Source: a bacterium
GTDB taxonomy: Bacteria; Krumholzibacteriota; Krumholzibacteriia; LZORAL124-64-63
NCBI GenBank assembly: GCA_030591105.1
Contig: JAUVBS010000168.1
Span: 1-5,489 of the forward strand
DNA: 5,489 nucleotides
Direction of reading: 5' to 3'
How positions within the stretch are numbered: position 1 is the stretch's first letter; each line of letters starts with the position of its first letter. Made by a program: the position numbers and the translations under genes. Below, in pieces: positions 1 to 5,489 of the stretch. The notes below the pieces were generated by a model that made no database searches, was not told the DNA's origin, and saw nothing but the letters and a program-made list of their open reading frames with translations.

Positions 1-116
1 ACATTGCGGACGAACTGTTTCGTGAGCGCCAGAAGCGGCACGAGGCACTAGCCGCGCTAGATAAACGGACTGATAAGATTGCCCACTTGCTCGATCGGGA
101 AGTGAGTGAGGCTTGA
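1..116 (+). CDS. zapA: Cell division protein ZapA, C-terminal fragment (5' truncated by window edge)
   Basis: Reading from base 3 gives 37 residues that begin IADELFRERQ, contain DKIAHLLDRE and end in a TGA stop at 114-116. The opening matches the (ALN)IADEL segment typical of ZapA, which is followed in the family by a charged coiled-coil helix; the rest of this fragment is exactly such a helix, rich in R, K, E and L. ZapA is a small cytoplasmic protein (about 100 residues) that binds FtsZ filaments and promotes Z-ring bundling; its C-terminal helix mediates dimerisation and tetramerisation. The start and the N-terminal FtsZ-binding part lie outside the window. The neighbouring RNA fits, because zapA next to 6S RNA is a well-known proteobacterial arrangement. 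The fragment is short, so the identification rests on one motif plus context. Confidence 0.8.
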   Translation, partial: IADELFRERQKRHEALAALDKRTDKIAHLLDREVSEA

Positions 117-130
117 TGACGGTCCGGAAA

Positions 131-316
131 GGTGTGATTCCCTGCTACGCGCGTGATGTGGCGTACAAGTGAGCCAACACTCCGACGAGGGGATCCTGCA
201 GTTTCAGCCTCTAGGTAGAGCCCCACGGGGATTACCGACGGGATGAACGGGGAACCCACCTGAAGCAGCCGGTTCAGTTGCTTCCGCACACACGGCCTAG
301 CGGGGAATCCACTACC
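131..316 (+). ncRNA. ssrS: 6S RNA (SsrS), regulator of RNA polymerase
   Basis: This stretch between zapA and rny has no credible reading frame but folds as a long rod. Bases 136-147 pair without a mismatch to 298-309 (12 bp, one G-U). Outward, the helix continues to 131-316 with small bulges. Inward, 149-163 pair with 285-296, interrupted by single bulges and one mismatch. A hairpin of 6 bp (262-267 with 279-284) lies on the 3' side of what would be the central open region. A closing stem with bulges, a large central bubble carrying a 3'-side hairpin, an apical arm, and a total length near 186 nt are the hallmarks of 6S RNA (184 nt in E. coli). 6S RNA mimics an open promoter and sequesters housekeeping-sigma RNA polymerase in stationary phase. 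The location just downstream of zapA supports the call. Ends are set from the outermost pairing and may be off by several bases. The apical arm (about 180-253) has several competing foldings and I do not assign it. Confidence 0.8.
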
Positions 317-378
317 TGAGCTTCGGTGCCTGCCTACCTACGGTCTCCCTCGTTTAAATCACAGGGAAAGGAGCCATC

Positions 379-1941
379 ATGCCCCAGATGCCCACGTACG
401 CGTACGTGATTGCCTCTGTAGCAGTCGGGCTCGTTCTGGGCTGGTTTCTGCAGCGAATGCAAGCCAAGCGCGCTGCAGGTCTGGCGCGGGATCGGGTGCG
501 GACAATCGTCGCCGAAGCGGAGCGCGAGGCGGCCGACCTGATCAAGAACGCCGAGCTTGAGAGACGTGAGGAGATGATCCGGACCCGGCAGCGGTTCGAG
601 CAGGAAACCGAGCAGGTGCGGCGCGAGCAGAGTCGGCGCCAGGAATCGATCGATCAACGGGAAAAGAATCTCGACGCAAAAGTATCGTTCCTCGACCGGA
701 AGGAGGGGCGCCTCGACCGGGCCAGCGAAGATCTCGAAAGCGCAACTGCCGAGGTAACCGAGCAAAAGAAACGTCTCGGCGAATCGCTTACCGAGCAACA
801 GCAACGTCTCGAGCAGATTGCCGGCTTGAGCGCCGAACAGGCCAAGAACTCGTTGATGGAAAGCATGGTTTCGGCCGCGCGGCACGGAGCGGCCCGTCGG
901 GTCAAGGAGGCTCGCGAAGAGAGCGAACGGACGGCGCGTCGGCAGGCGCAGAAGATTCTCAGCCAGGCGGTACAACGCTACGCAGCCGACCACGTCGCGG
1001 AGGAGACGACTTCGGTGGTCGCGTTGCCCAACGACGAAATGAAAGGCCGTATCATCGGTCGCGAGGGACGCAACATCCGGGCGTTTGAGATCGCTACCGG
1101 CGTCGATGTCGTCATCGACGATACCCCGGAAGCGGTGATCGTCTCCGGATTCGACCCGGTACGACGCCAAGTGGCCAGTCTGGCGCTCAAGAAATTGATC
1201 AAAGACGGCCGTATCCATCCCGGTAGAATCGAAGAAGTGGTGGAGAAGACCCAACAGGATTTACTCGAACACATCCGTGAGATGGGGGAGGAAGTGTGCC
1301 TCGAGTTGGGGCTACAAAACGTCCATCCCGACCTCTACCGATACATCGGCCGGCTGCACTACCGGACCAGTTACGGCCAGAATCTCTTGATGCACAGCAA
1401 GGAAGTGGCGGCGCTCTCGGCCGTCATCGCCGAGGAGCTGGGGCTCGACGCCAAACTCGCGCGGCGATGCGGCTTCCTGCACGACATCGGCAAGGCGGCC
1501 GATCACGAGATGGAGGGTCCGCACGCACTGATCGGCGGCAAGCTGTGCCGTAAATACGCCGAGCCCGATGCCGTGGTCAACGCCGTTGCCGGTCACCACT
1601 CCGACGTGGAAGCGACCACGCCGTACACCTATATTACGGCGGCGGCCGATGCGGCGTCGGCCTCTCGTCCGGGGGCTCGCCGCGAGAGCCTCGAGAACTA
1701 TGTCAAGCGCCTCGATAGCCTCGAGAAGATCGCCGAGAGCTTTGACGGCGTCGCCAAATCCTACGCTATCCAGGCCGGGCGCGAGATCCGTATTCTGGTC
1801 GATCACACCAAGATCTCCGACGCCGATGCTGCGCTACTCGCTGAAGAGATCAGCCGGCGGGTCGAGGGCGAGCTGGAATACCCGGGCCAGATCAAGGTCA
1901 TGGTGATCAGGGAGACGCGTGCCACCGCGTATGCCAAGTAA
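379..1941 (+). CDS. rny: Ribonuclease Y (RNase Y), membrane-anchored endoribonuclease
   Basis: This 520-residue protein has the usual RNase Y length and domain order. An N-terminal membrane helix (about residues 7-24) is followed by a long charged coiled coil (about 25-205). A KH RNA-binding domain carries GRIIGREGRNIR at 223-234 and then GVDVVIDDTPEAV (241-253). The HD hydrolase domain has H339, the HD pair H368-D369 in FLHDIGKA, HH at 406-407 and D424, which fit the metal-binding set. The C-terminus ends in YAK, typical of the family. RNase Y starts bulk mRNA decay by internal cleavage at the inner face of the membrane, the role RNase E fills in many other bacteria. The ATG at 379 is preceded by a strong AAGGAG (368-373) at 5-nt spacing; a second in-frame ATG three codons on is less well placed. 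It lies 62 nt beyond the 6S RNA end and 18 nt before folD, so it is probably the first protein gene of the downstream run. No defect is visible. Confidence 0.97.
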   Translation: MPQMPTYAYVIASVAVGLVLGWFLQRMQAKRAAGLARDRVRTIVAEAEREAADLIKNAELERREEMIRTRQRFEQETEQVRREQSRRQESIDQREKNLDAKVSFLDRKEGRLDRASEDLESATAEVTEQKKRLGESLTEQQQRLEQIAGLSAEQAKNSLMESMVSAARHGAARRVKEAREESERTARRQAQKILSQAVQRYAADHVAEETTSVVALPNDEMKGRIIGREGRNIRAFEIATGVDVVIDDTPEAVIVSGFDPVRRQVASLALKKLIKDGRIHPGRIEEVVEKTQQDLLEHIREMGEEVCLELGLQNVHPDLYRYIGRLHYRTSYGQNLLMHSKEVAALSAVIAEELGLDAKLARRCGFLHDIGKAADHEMEGPHALIGGKLCRKYAEPDAVVNAVAGHHSDVEATTPYTYITAAADAASASRPGARRESLENYVKRLDSLEKIAESFDGVAKSYAIQAGREIRILVDHTKISDADAALLAEEISRRVEGELEYPGQIKVMVIRETRATAYAK

Positions 1942-1947
1942 AACCAC

Positions 1948-1953
1948 AGGAGA
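1948..1953 (+). promoter_or_regulatory. Ribosome binding site deciding the GTG start of folD
   Basis: AGGAGA lies in the 18-nt gap after the rny stop, 6 nt before the GTG at 1960. The in-frame ATG at 1969 would be 15 nt away, too far for this site, so GTG is the favoured start. Confidence 0.75.
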
Positions 1954-1959
1954 AGTCCC

Positions 1960-2838
1960 GTGGAAACGATGCTATTGAAGGGAGCGGTGGTCCGCGACAC
2001 CGTCTTTGCCGAGCTCCGTGAGCAGGTTGTCGCTGCGCCGCGCCCGCCGGGTCTGGCGGTCGTACTGGTCGGCGACGACCCGGCGTCGCAGATCTACGTC
2101 GGTCACAAGGAGAAAGGCTGTGAGACGGTCGGTTTCCATCACGTGACCCACCGTCTACCCACCGATACCACTGAAGAGGACCTCCTCGCGCTGATCACCG
2201 CTCTGAACCGCGATCCAGCCATCGACGGTATCTTGATCCAGTTGCCGTTACCGGTCGGTATCGATCAGTCCTTGATCTTGCGCACGGTTGATCCGCGCAA
2301 GGACGTCGACGGGTTTCATCCGGAGAATCTCGGCTTACTGGTCGCCGGCACCCCGAGCTTCGTACCGTGCACCCCCAAGGGGATCCTGCGCTTGTTGACC
2401 CACTACGAAATTCCGGTGGCGCACCAGCGGGTGACCATCGTCGGCCGCAGTGTCATTGTCGGCCGGCCGCTGGCGCTGTTGCTCTCGCTCAAGCGAGCTG
2501 TCGGCAACGCGACGGTCACCGTCTGTCATTCCGGAACCACCGACCTGGCAGCCGAGACTCGGCGGGCCGACATCGTGGTCGCCGCCATGGGCGCTGCGCG
2601 CTTTCTGGGACCGGATCACCTTTCCGCAGGCACGACGGTCATCGACGTCGGGATCAACCGCGTCGAGGCGCCGGAGCGAAAGCGGGGCTACCGGCTGGTC
2701 GGCGACGTCGATGCCGAGGCGGTCAAGGGACACGTCGCGGCGCTGACTCCCGTCCCCGGCGGGATCGGACCGATGACGATTGCCATGTTGCTCGAAAACA
2801 CCTTCGAGGCGATGGCCAGACGGGAGGGGCTGGCTTGA
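1960..2838 (+). CDS. folD: Bifunctional methylenetetrahydrofolate dehydrogenase / methenyltetrahydrofolate cyclohydrolase (FolD)
   Basis: FolD interconverts 5,10-methylene-, 5,10-methenyl- and 10-formyl-tetrahydrofolate with NADP(+) in the cytoplasm, supplying one-carbon units for purines and formyl-methionine. The 292-residue product has the normal length. The catalytic YxxxK is Y46-K50, QLPLP lies at 94-98 with Q94, and DVDGFHPENLG (115-125) supplies D117. These match K54, Q98 and D121 of E. coli FolD with a constant offset. PCTPKGI (136-142) opens the Rossmann part, GRSVIVGRPLA (162-172) is the dinucleotide-binding signature, and CHSGT (189-193), VIDVGIN (227-233) and the C-terminal TPVPGGIGPMT (263-273) complete it. 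The GTG start is chosen from ribosome-site spacing. It follows rny closely and its stop overlaps the ispA start, so it is probably co-transcribed with both. All key residues are present. Confidence 0.97.
   Translation: METMLLKGAVVRDTVFAELREQVVAAPRPPGLAVVLVGDDPASQIYVGHKEKGCETVGFHHVTHRLPTDTTEEDLLALITALNRDPAIDGILIQLPLPVGIDQSLILRTVDPRKDVDGFHPENLGLLVAGTPSFVPCTPKGILRLLTHYEIPVAHQRVTIVGRSVIVGRPLALLLSLKRAVGNATVTVCHSGTTDLAAETRRADIVVAAMGAARFLGPDHLSAGTTVIDVGINRVEAPERKRGYRLVGDVDAEAVKGHVAALTPVPGGIGPMTIAMLLENTFEAMARREGLA
2823..2827 (+). promoter_or_regulatory. Ribosome binding site inside the folD 3' end, deciding the TTG start of ispA
   Basis: GGAGG lies within the last folD codons, 7 nt before the TTG at 2835. 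The first in-frame ATG (2856) has only a weak CGGA just upstream, at poor spacing. The site therefore favours a TTG start that overlaps the folD stop. Confidence 0.65.
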
Positions 2839-3752
2839 CGGCCATCCCGACGGAAATGCGCGCGGCGCTCGAGCGCGAGCAACGCTCCGTCGAAGGAATT
2901 TTACGCCGGCTCGTACGGGCCGAGCGCGGCACCCCGACTCGTCTGCGTCGGGCCATGGAGCACAGTCTCTTCGCACCGGGCAAGCGGTTGCGTCCGATAC
3001 TACTGCTGTGGTGTTACGACGCGGTCGGGCGCGATGGCCGCCGCCGGGCGCGGCTCTCCCGCAGCGGTGCGCTGCAGGTCGCCGGCGCCGTGGAAATGTT
3101 GCATACCTATTCGTTGATCCACGACGATCTGCCGGCCATGGATGACGACGTGCTGCGCCGTGGCCGCCCGACCTGTCATGTGGCGTTCGACGAGGCGACG
3201 GCAATCCTGGCTGGGGATGGGCTGCAGGCGCTCGCGTTCGCCGTACTGGGCCGCCTCGAACCGGTGCCGGCCGGACTGCTCGATCTCGTTGCGACTGCCG
3301 TCGGCCCGGGTGGTATGGTCGGCGGGCAGCAGGAAGATCTCGACGCGGAGCAGCAGCCGGTCACTGCGGCGCGGGTGCTTAGCATCCACCGCAAGAAGAC
3401 CGCGGCGCTGATCGCGGCTTCACTGACCGCCGGCGCGCTGCTCGGTGGTGCCAGCGAGCAGCTGCGCGGAAAAATCCATGAGGCGGGAATCGAGGTCGGG
3501 TTGGCCTTCCAGGGCGCCGACGACCTGCTCGATGTCACCGCGAGTAGCGACCAGCTCGGCAAGAGCGCCGGGAAAGACGCCGCGGCGGAAAAAGCCACCT
3601 GGTTGCGAGTTGACGGCTTCGAGCGGGCACAAAGCCGCACCGAACGTTATGGCCGACGTGGCCAGCAGCGCTTGGCCGATGCACTGGGCGGCGGCGCGTC
3701 GGCGACGCGTTTACTCGCCTTGATCGGTATGCTGTGGCGACGAAACAGGTAG
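2835..3752 (+). CDS. ispA: (2E,6E)-farnesyl diphosphate synthase (polyprenyl synthetase family)
   Basis: This is a 305-residue all-helical prenyltransferase (E. coli IspA has 299) that condenses DMAPP/GPP with IPP to form C15 farnesyl diphosphate, the precursor of undecaprenyl phosphate and quinone tails. GKRLRP at 49-54 binds the IPP diphosphate. The first Asp-rich motif is DDLPAMDDD at 97-105, followed by RRGRP (108-112). K188-T189 lie in IHRKKTAAL, and the second Asp-rich motif is FQGADDLLD at 225-233, followed by GKSAGKD (242-248). The two-residue expansion of the first motif together with Tyr92, five residues before it, is the published pattern for bacterial type II FPP synthases; GGPP synthases of this class lack the aromatic residue there, so a C15 product is inferred. 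The TTG start overlaps the folD stop (TTGA), suggesting translational coupling. If ATG 2856 is used instead, seven residues are lost and no motif is affected. The frame is open far upstream inside folD, but that part is not credible protein. Confidence 0.95.
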   Translation: MTAIPTEMRAALEREQRSVEGILRRLVRAERGTPTRLRRAMEHSLFAPGKRLRPILLLWCYDAVGRDGRRRARLSRSGALQVAGAVEMLHTYSLIHDDLPAMDDDVLRRGRPTCHVAFDEATAILAGDGLQALAFAVLGRLEPVPAGLLDLVATAVGPGGMVGGQQEDLDAEQQPVTAARVLSIHRKKTAALIAASLTAGALLGGASEQLRGKIHEAGIEVGLAFQGADDLLDVTASSDQLGKSAGKDAAAEKATWLRVDGFERAQSRTERYGRRGQQRLADALGGGASATRLLALIGMLWRRNR

Positions 3753-3756
3753 GTAG

Positions 3757-4203
3757 GTGGTGGAGTCAGTAGCGCACGGACCGATCTGGATACTGGTGCT
3801 TCTGTGTGCGTTCTGTTGCCAGACGGTCAAATTTGCGGCGACTTCGGCGGCGGAGGGCCGATTCGCCATCGGGGTCCTGGGGCAGAGTAGCGGCTTGCCG
3901 AGTCTACACACCGCGGGAATGACCTGTCTTGCCGTTGCGATCGGTCTGCGCGACGGGCCGGCGGCGGCGACGACCGGCGTCGCGCTGGTCATGGCGGTCA
4001 TCGTGGTCCATGATGCCATGCGTCTCAAAGGGGTCGCACAGCAGCAGCGGCGATCGGTCTACCGGTTGGTTCGCAACGTACCGGGCGGGGCTGCCTTCGG
4101 TGAGCGGGTTACGGATTATCTGGACGTGCGGGCACACCACCCAGCGCACGTGCTGGCCGGCGTGTTGTTCGGGCTATTTTTCGCTCTGGCATTCGCGTTA
4201 TAG
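3757..4203 (+). CDS. Divergent PAP2 family (DUF212, YuiD-like) small membrane protein
   Basis: The 148-residue product has about four hydrophobic segments (roughly 10-28, 55-64, 71-87 and 131-148), so it is an integral membrane protein. SGLPSLHTA at 45-53 corresponds to the GGMPSSHSA motif of the divergent PAP2 family, a shortened relative of PAP2 lipid phosphatases. It is followed by AVIVVHDAMRLKGVAQQQ (80-97; the family has IVMYDA...GVRRAAGKQA) and by HHPAHVLAGVLFG (127-139; the family has GHTPxEVxxG). Family members are about 150 residues, so it looks complete; their biochemical role is not firmly established. An in-frame TAG at 3754 leaves only the adjacent GTG codons at 3757 and 3760 as starts near the top of the gene. 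An AGG-TAGG stretch at 3751-3757 is the only ribosome-site candidate and suits neither well. The gene begins 4 nt after ispA and precedes dxs, so a role with prenyl or lipid phosphates is tempting but inferred from position only. Confidence 0.85.
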   Translation: MVESVAHGPIWILVLLCAFCCQTVKFAATSAAEGRFAIGVLGQSSGLPSLHTAGMTCLAVAIGLRDGPAAATTGVALVMAVIVVHDAMRLKGVAQQQRRSVYRLVRNVPGGAAFGERVTDYLDVRAHHPAHVLAGVLFGLFFALAFAL

Positions 4204-4287
4204 AGGCATTAGGGTTAATTTTCGTCTAAAACCGGCAGTCGCTGGAATCTTAATCATCGTCGCGAACGGACGTTTGGCGAAACGAAC

Positions 4288-5489
4288 ATGAAACCGATCT
4301 TGCCGACAGTGACGGGACCCGATGGGCTACGGAAGTTGAGCTTTCGGCAGCTAGAGCGGCTGTGCGCGGAACTGCGCGAAGAGATCATCTCCACCGTTGC
4401 GAGGACCGGCGGCCATCTGGGCGCGAGCCTCGGCGTCGTCGAGCTGACCGTCGCCCTGCATCGGGTGTTCCGAACTCCCGACGATAAGATCGTCTGGGAC
4501 GTCTGCCACCAGGCGTACGGCCACAAGTTGTTGACCGGGCGCGCTGATCGTTTCGACACGCTCCGTCACCGCGGTGGGATCAGCGGTTTCCCTCGCCGCG
4601 ACGAGAGCCCTCACGACATGTTCGGCGTCGGCCACGCCAGCACCTCCATCAGCGCGGCACTCGGTTTCGCTGCGGCCCGCGATGCGCGCGGTGAGAACCA
4701 CGCGGTGATCGCCGTGGTCGGTGACGGGGCGCTCACCGGGGGGCTGGCGTTCGAAGGCTTGAACAACGCCGGTAACCTGCAAACCGACCTCATCGTGATC
4801 CTCAACGATAACAAGATGAGTATCTCGCCCAACGTCGGTGCCATCGCCAAATACCTGACCAGGATCACTTCGGGCAAGCTTTACAACCGCTTCGAAGCGG
4901 ACATCTGGGATCTGCTCGGCAAGATACCGCACGGTAGCCGGGCGCAAGCGTTGGCCGGTCGAATCAAAGAGGGCCTGAAGAATCTGGTGGTACCGACGAT
5001 CCTGTTCGAGGAGTTGGGCTTCCGTTACTTCGGCCCCATCGACGGCCACGATCTGCGTACCCTGACCGCGACGTTGCGCGCAGTGCGTAGTCTGAAAGGG
5101 CCGATCCTGGTCCACACCATAACGCAGAAAGGGAAGGGCTACAGTTTCGCCGAGCAGGACGGACAGCGTTACCACGGCGTGGGTAAGTTCGACAAGACCG
5201 AAGGCATCAAGGTGGTGCCGCCCACCGTACCGACCTACACGTCGGTTTTCGGCGATACTCTCGCCGCGCTCGCGCGCAGCGACTCCCGTATCCACGCGAT
5301 CACTGCCGCCATGCCGTCGGGAACCGGACTCGGCACGCTGCGTGAGCAGTGCCCCGAGCGGTTCCATGATGTCGGCATCGCCGAGCAGCACGCGGTCACC
5401 TTCGCCGCCGGTTTGGCCTGCTGTGGCCAGCGGCCGGTGGTCGCCATTTATTCGACGTTCTTGCAACGCGCAGTCGATCAGATCATCCA
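4288..5489 (+). CDS. dxs: 1-deoxy-D-xylulose-5-phosphate synthase, N-terminal two thirds (3' truncated by window edge)
   Basis: Dxs condenses pyruvate and glyceraldehyde 3-phosphate, using thiamine diphosphate, into DXP, the first and rate-setting step of the MEP isoprenoid pathway and a source for thiamine and pyridoxal. The 400 residues seen are about 63% of the usual 620-640. WDVCHQAYGHK lies at 70-80 (H74 aligns with the conserved E. coli H80), and ESPHDMFGVGHASTSIS at 106-122. The thiamine-diphosphate motif GDG is at 145-147 with the paired N175 in ILNDNKMS. YFGPIDGHD spans 247-255, and DVGIAEQHAVTFAAG (361-375) starts the pyrimidine-binding domain with catalytic E366 (E. coli E370). YSTFLQRA (388-395) carries Y388 and F391, then V396 where many homologues have Tyr. 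Upstream the frame is open to a TAA at 4216 with no other ATG, GTG or TTG, so ATG 4288 is secure. Its ribosome site is weak (GGCGA at 4276-4280). The gene is intact as far as it goes. Confidence 0.97.
   Translation, partial: MKPILPTVTGPDGLRKLSFRQLERLCAELREEIISTVARTGGHLGASLGVVELTVALHRVFRTPDDKIVWDVCHQAYGHKLLTGRADRFDTLRHRGGISGFPRRDESPHDMFGVGHASTSISAALGFAAARDARGENHAVIAVVGDGALTGGLAFEGLNNAGNLQTDLIVILNDNKMSISPNVGAIAKYLTRITSGKLYNRFEADIWDLLGKIPHGSRAQALAGRIKEGLKNLVVPTILFEELGFRYFGPIDGHDLRTLTATLRAVRSLKGPILVHTITQKGKGYSFAEQDGQRYHGVGKFDKTEGIKVVPPTVPTYTSVFGDTLAALARSDSRIHAITAAMPSGTGLGTLREQCPERFHDVGIAEQHAVTFAAGLACCGQRPVVAIYSTFLQRAVDQII

Noticed and set aside
317..367. Rho-independent terminator after the 6S RNA, or a promoter for rny (TTTAAA at 353-358)
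   Set aside because: No GC-rich hairpin followed by a U run is present, and no plausible -35 hexamer lies 16-18 nt upstream of the AT-rich hexamer.
117..378. A metabolite riboswitch in the rny leader
   Set aside because: The end-to-end pairing, length near 186 nt and position after zapA fit 6S RNA better, and I recognise no riboswitch core motif or terminator/anti-terminator pair before rny.
334..1254. A 306-codon open frame on the minus strand opposite rny
   Set aside because: It lies wholly antisense to an unmistakable RNase Y gene and its product has no recognisable domain. Long antisense frames are expected in GC-rich coding DNA.
2367..2834. Possible 156-residue N-terminal extension of IspA from an ATG at 2367
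   Set aside because: The extension lies inside folD in another frame, is low-complexity and Arg/Gly-rich, and has no counterpart in prenyl synthases. FolD is complete here, so this is not a fusion.
2335..3204. A 289-codon minus-strand open frame spanning the folD-ispA junction
   Set aside because: It is antisense to two well-supported genes and its product shows no domain.
4232..4245. Terminator hairpin between the PAP2-like gene and dxs
   Set aside because: The stem is only 5 bp with a G-U pair and lacks a following U run on the + strand. On the minus strand it is followed by TTTT, but no minus-strand gene exists to terminate.
4351..5466. A 371-codon open frame on the minus strand opposite dxs
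   Set aside because: It is antisense to a clear Dxs coding region, and its composition is that of a codon shadow with no recognisable motif.
1..5489. Mobile element, CRISPR array, prophage or defence system
   Set aside because: No direct or inverted repeats, transposase or integrase motifs, spacers or accessory-type genes were seen; almost every base is assigned to a housekeeping gene or to the 6S RNA.

Overview
This GC-rich window is a densely packed run of housekeeping genes, all on the + strand. In order they are: the 3' end of zapA (cell division), a structured RNA that I read as 6S RNA (ssrS), rny (ribonuclease Y), folD (one-carbon/folate metabolism), ispA (farnesyl diphosphate synthase), a small membrane protein of the divergent PAP2 (DUF212/YuiD-like) family, and the first two thirds of dxs (1-deoxy-D-xylulose-5-phosphate synthase), which runs off the right edge.

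The organism is most likely a GC-rich bacterium of the former Deltaproteobacteria or a related uncultured phylum. The reasons are a proteobacterial-style zapA next to 6S RNA, the use of RNase Y, and an ispA-dxs isoprenoid cluster. This is inferred from gene order and protein character only; no database search was run and a precise lineage cannot be given.

Layout: bases 1-116 are the ZapA C-terminus. Bases 117-378 have no protein gene; about 131-316 of this fold into a long rod whose two ends pair in the manner of 6S RNA. From 379 onward the genes are tightly spaced. rny and folD are 18 nt apart, folD and ispA overlap by 4 nt (TTGA), and ispA and the PAP2-like gene are 4 nt apart. An 84-nt AT-richer gap precedes dxs. 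Start codons vary: ATG for rny and dxs, GTG for folD and the PAP2-like gene, TTG for ispA.

Functionally, Dxs makes the entry metabolite of the MEP isoprenoid pathway and IspA makes the C15 prenyl diphosphate. The PAP2-like membrane protein between them may act on a lipid or prenyl phosphate, but that rests on location and fold family alone. RNase Y and 6S RNA are global regulators of mRNA decay and of RNA polymerase. I found no mobile element, CRISPR array, phage gene or clearly novel system. The points most worth checking are the 6S RNA and the PAP2-like gene inside the isoprenoid cluster.
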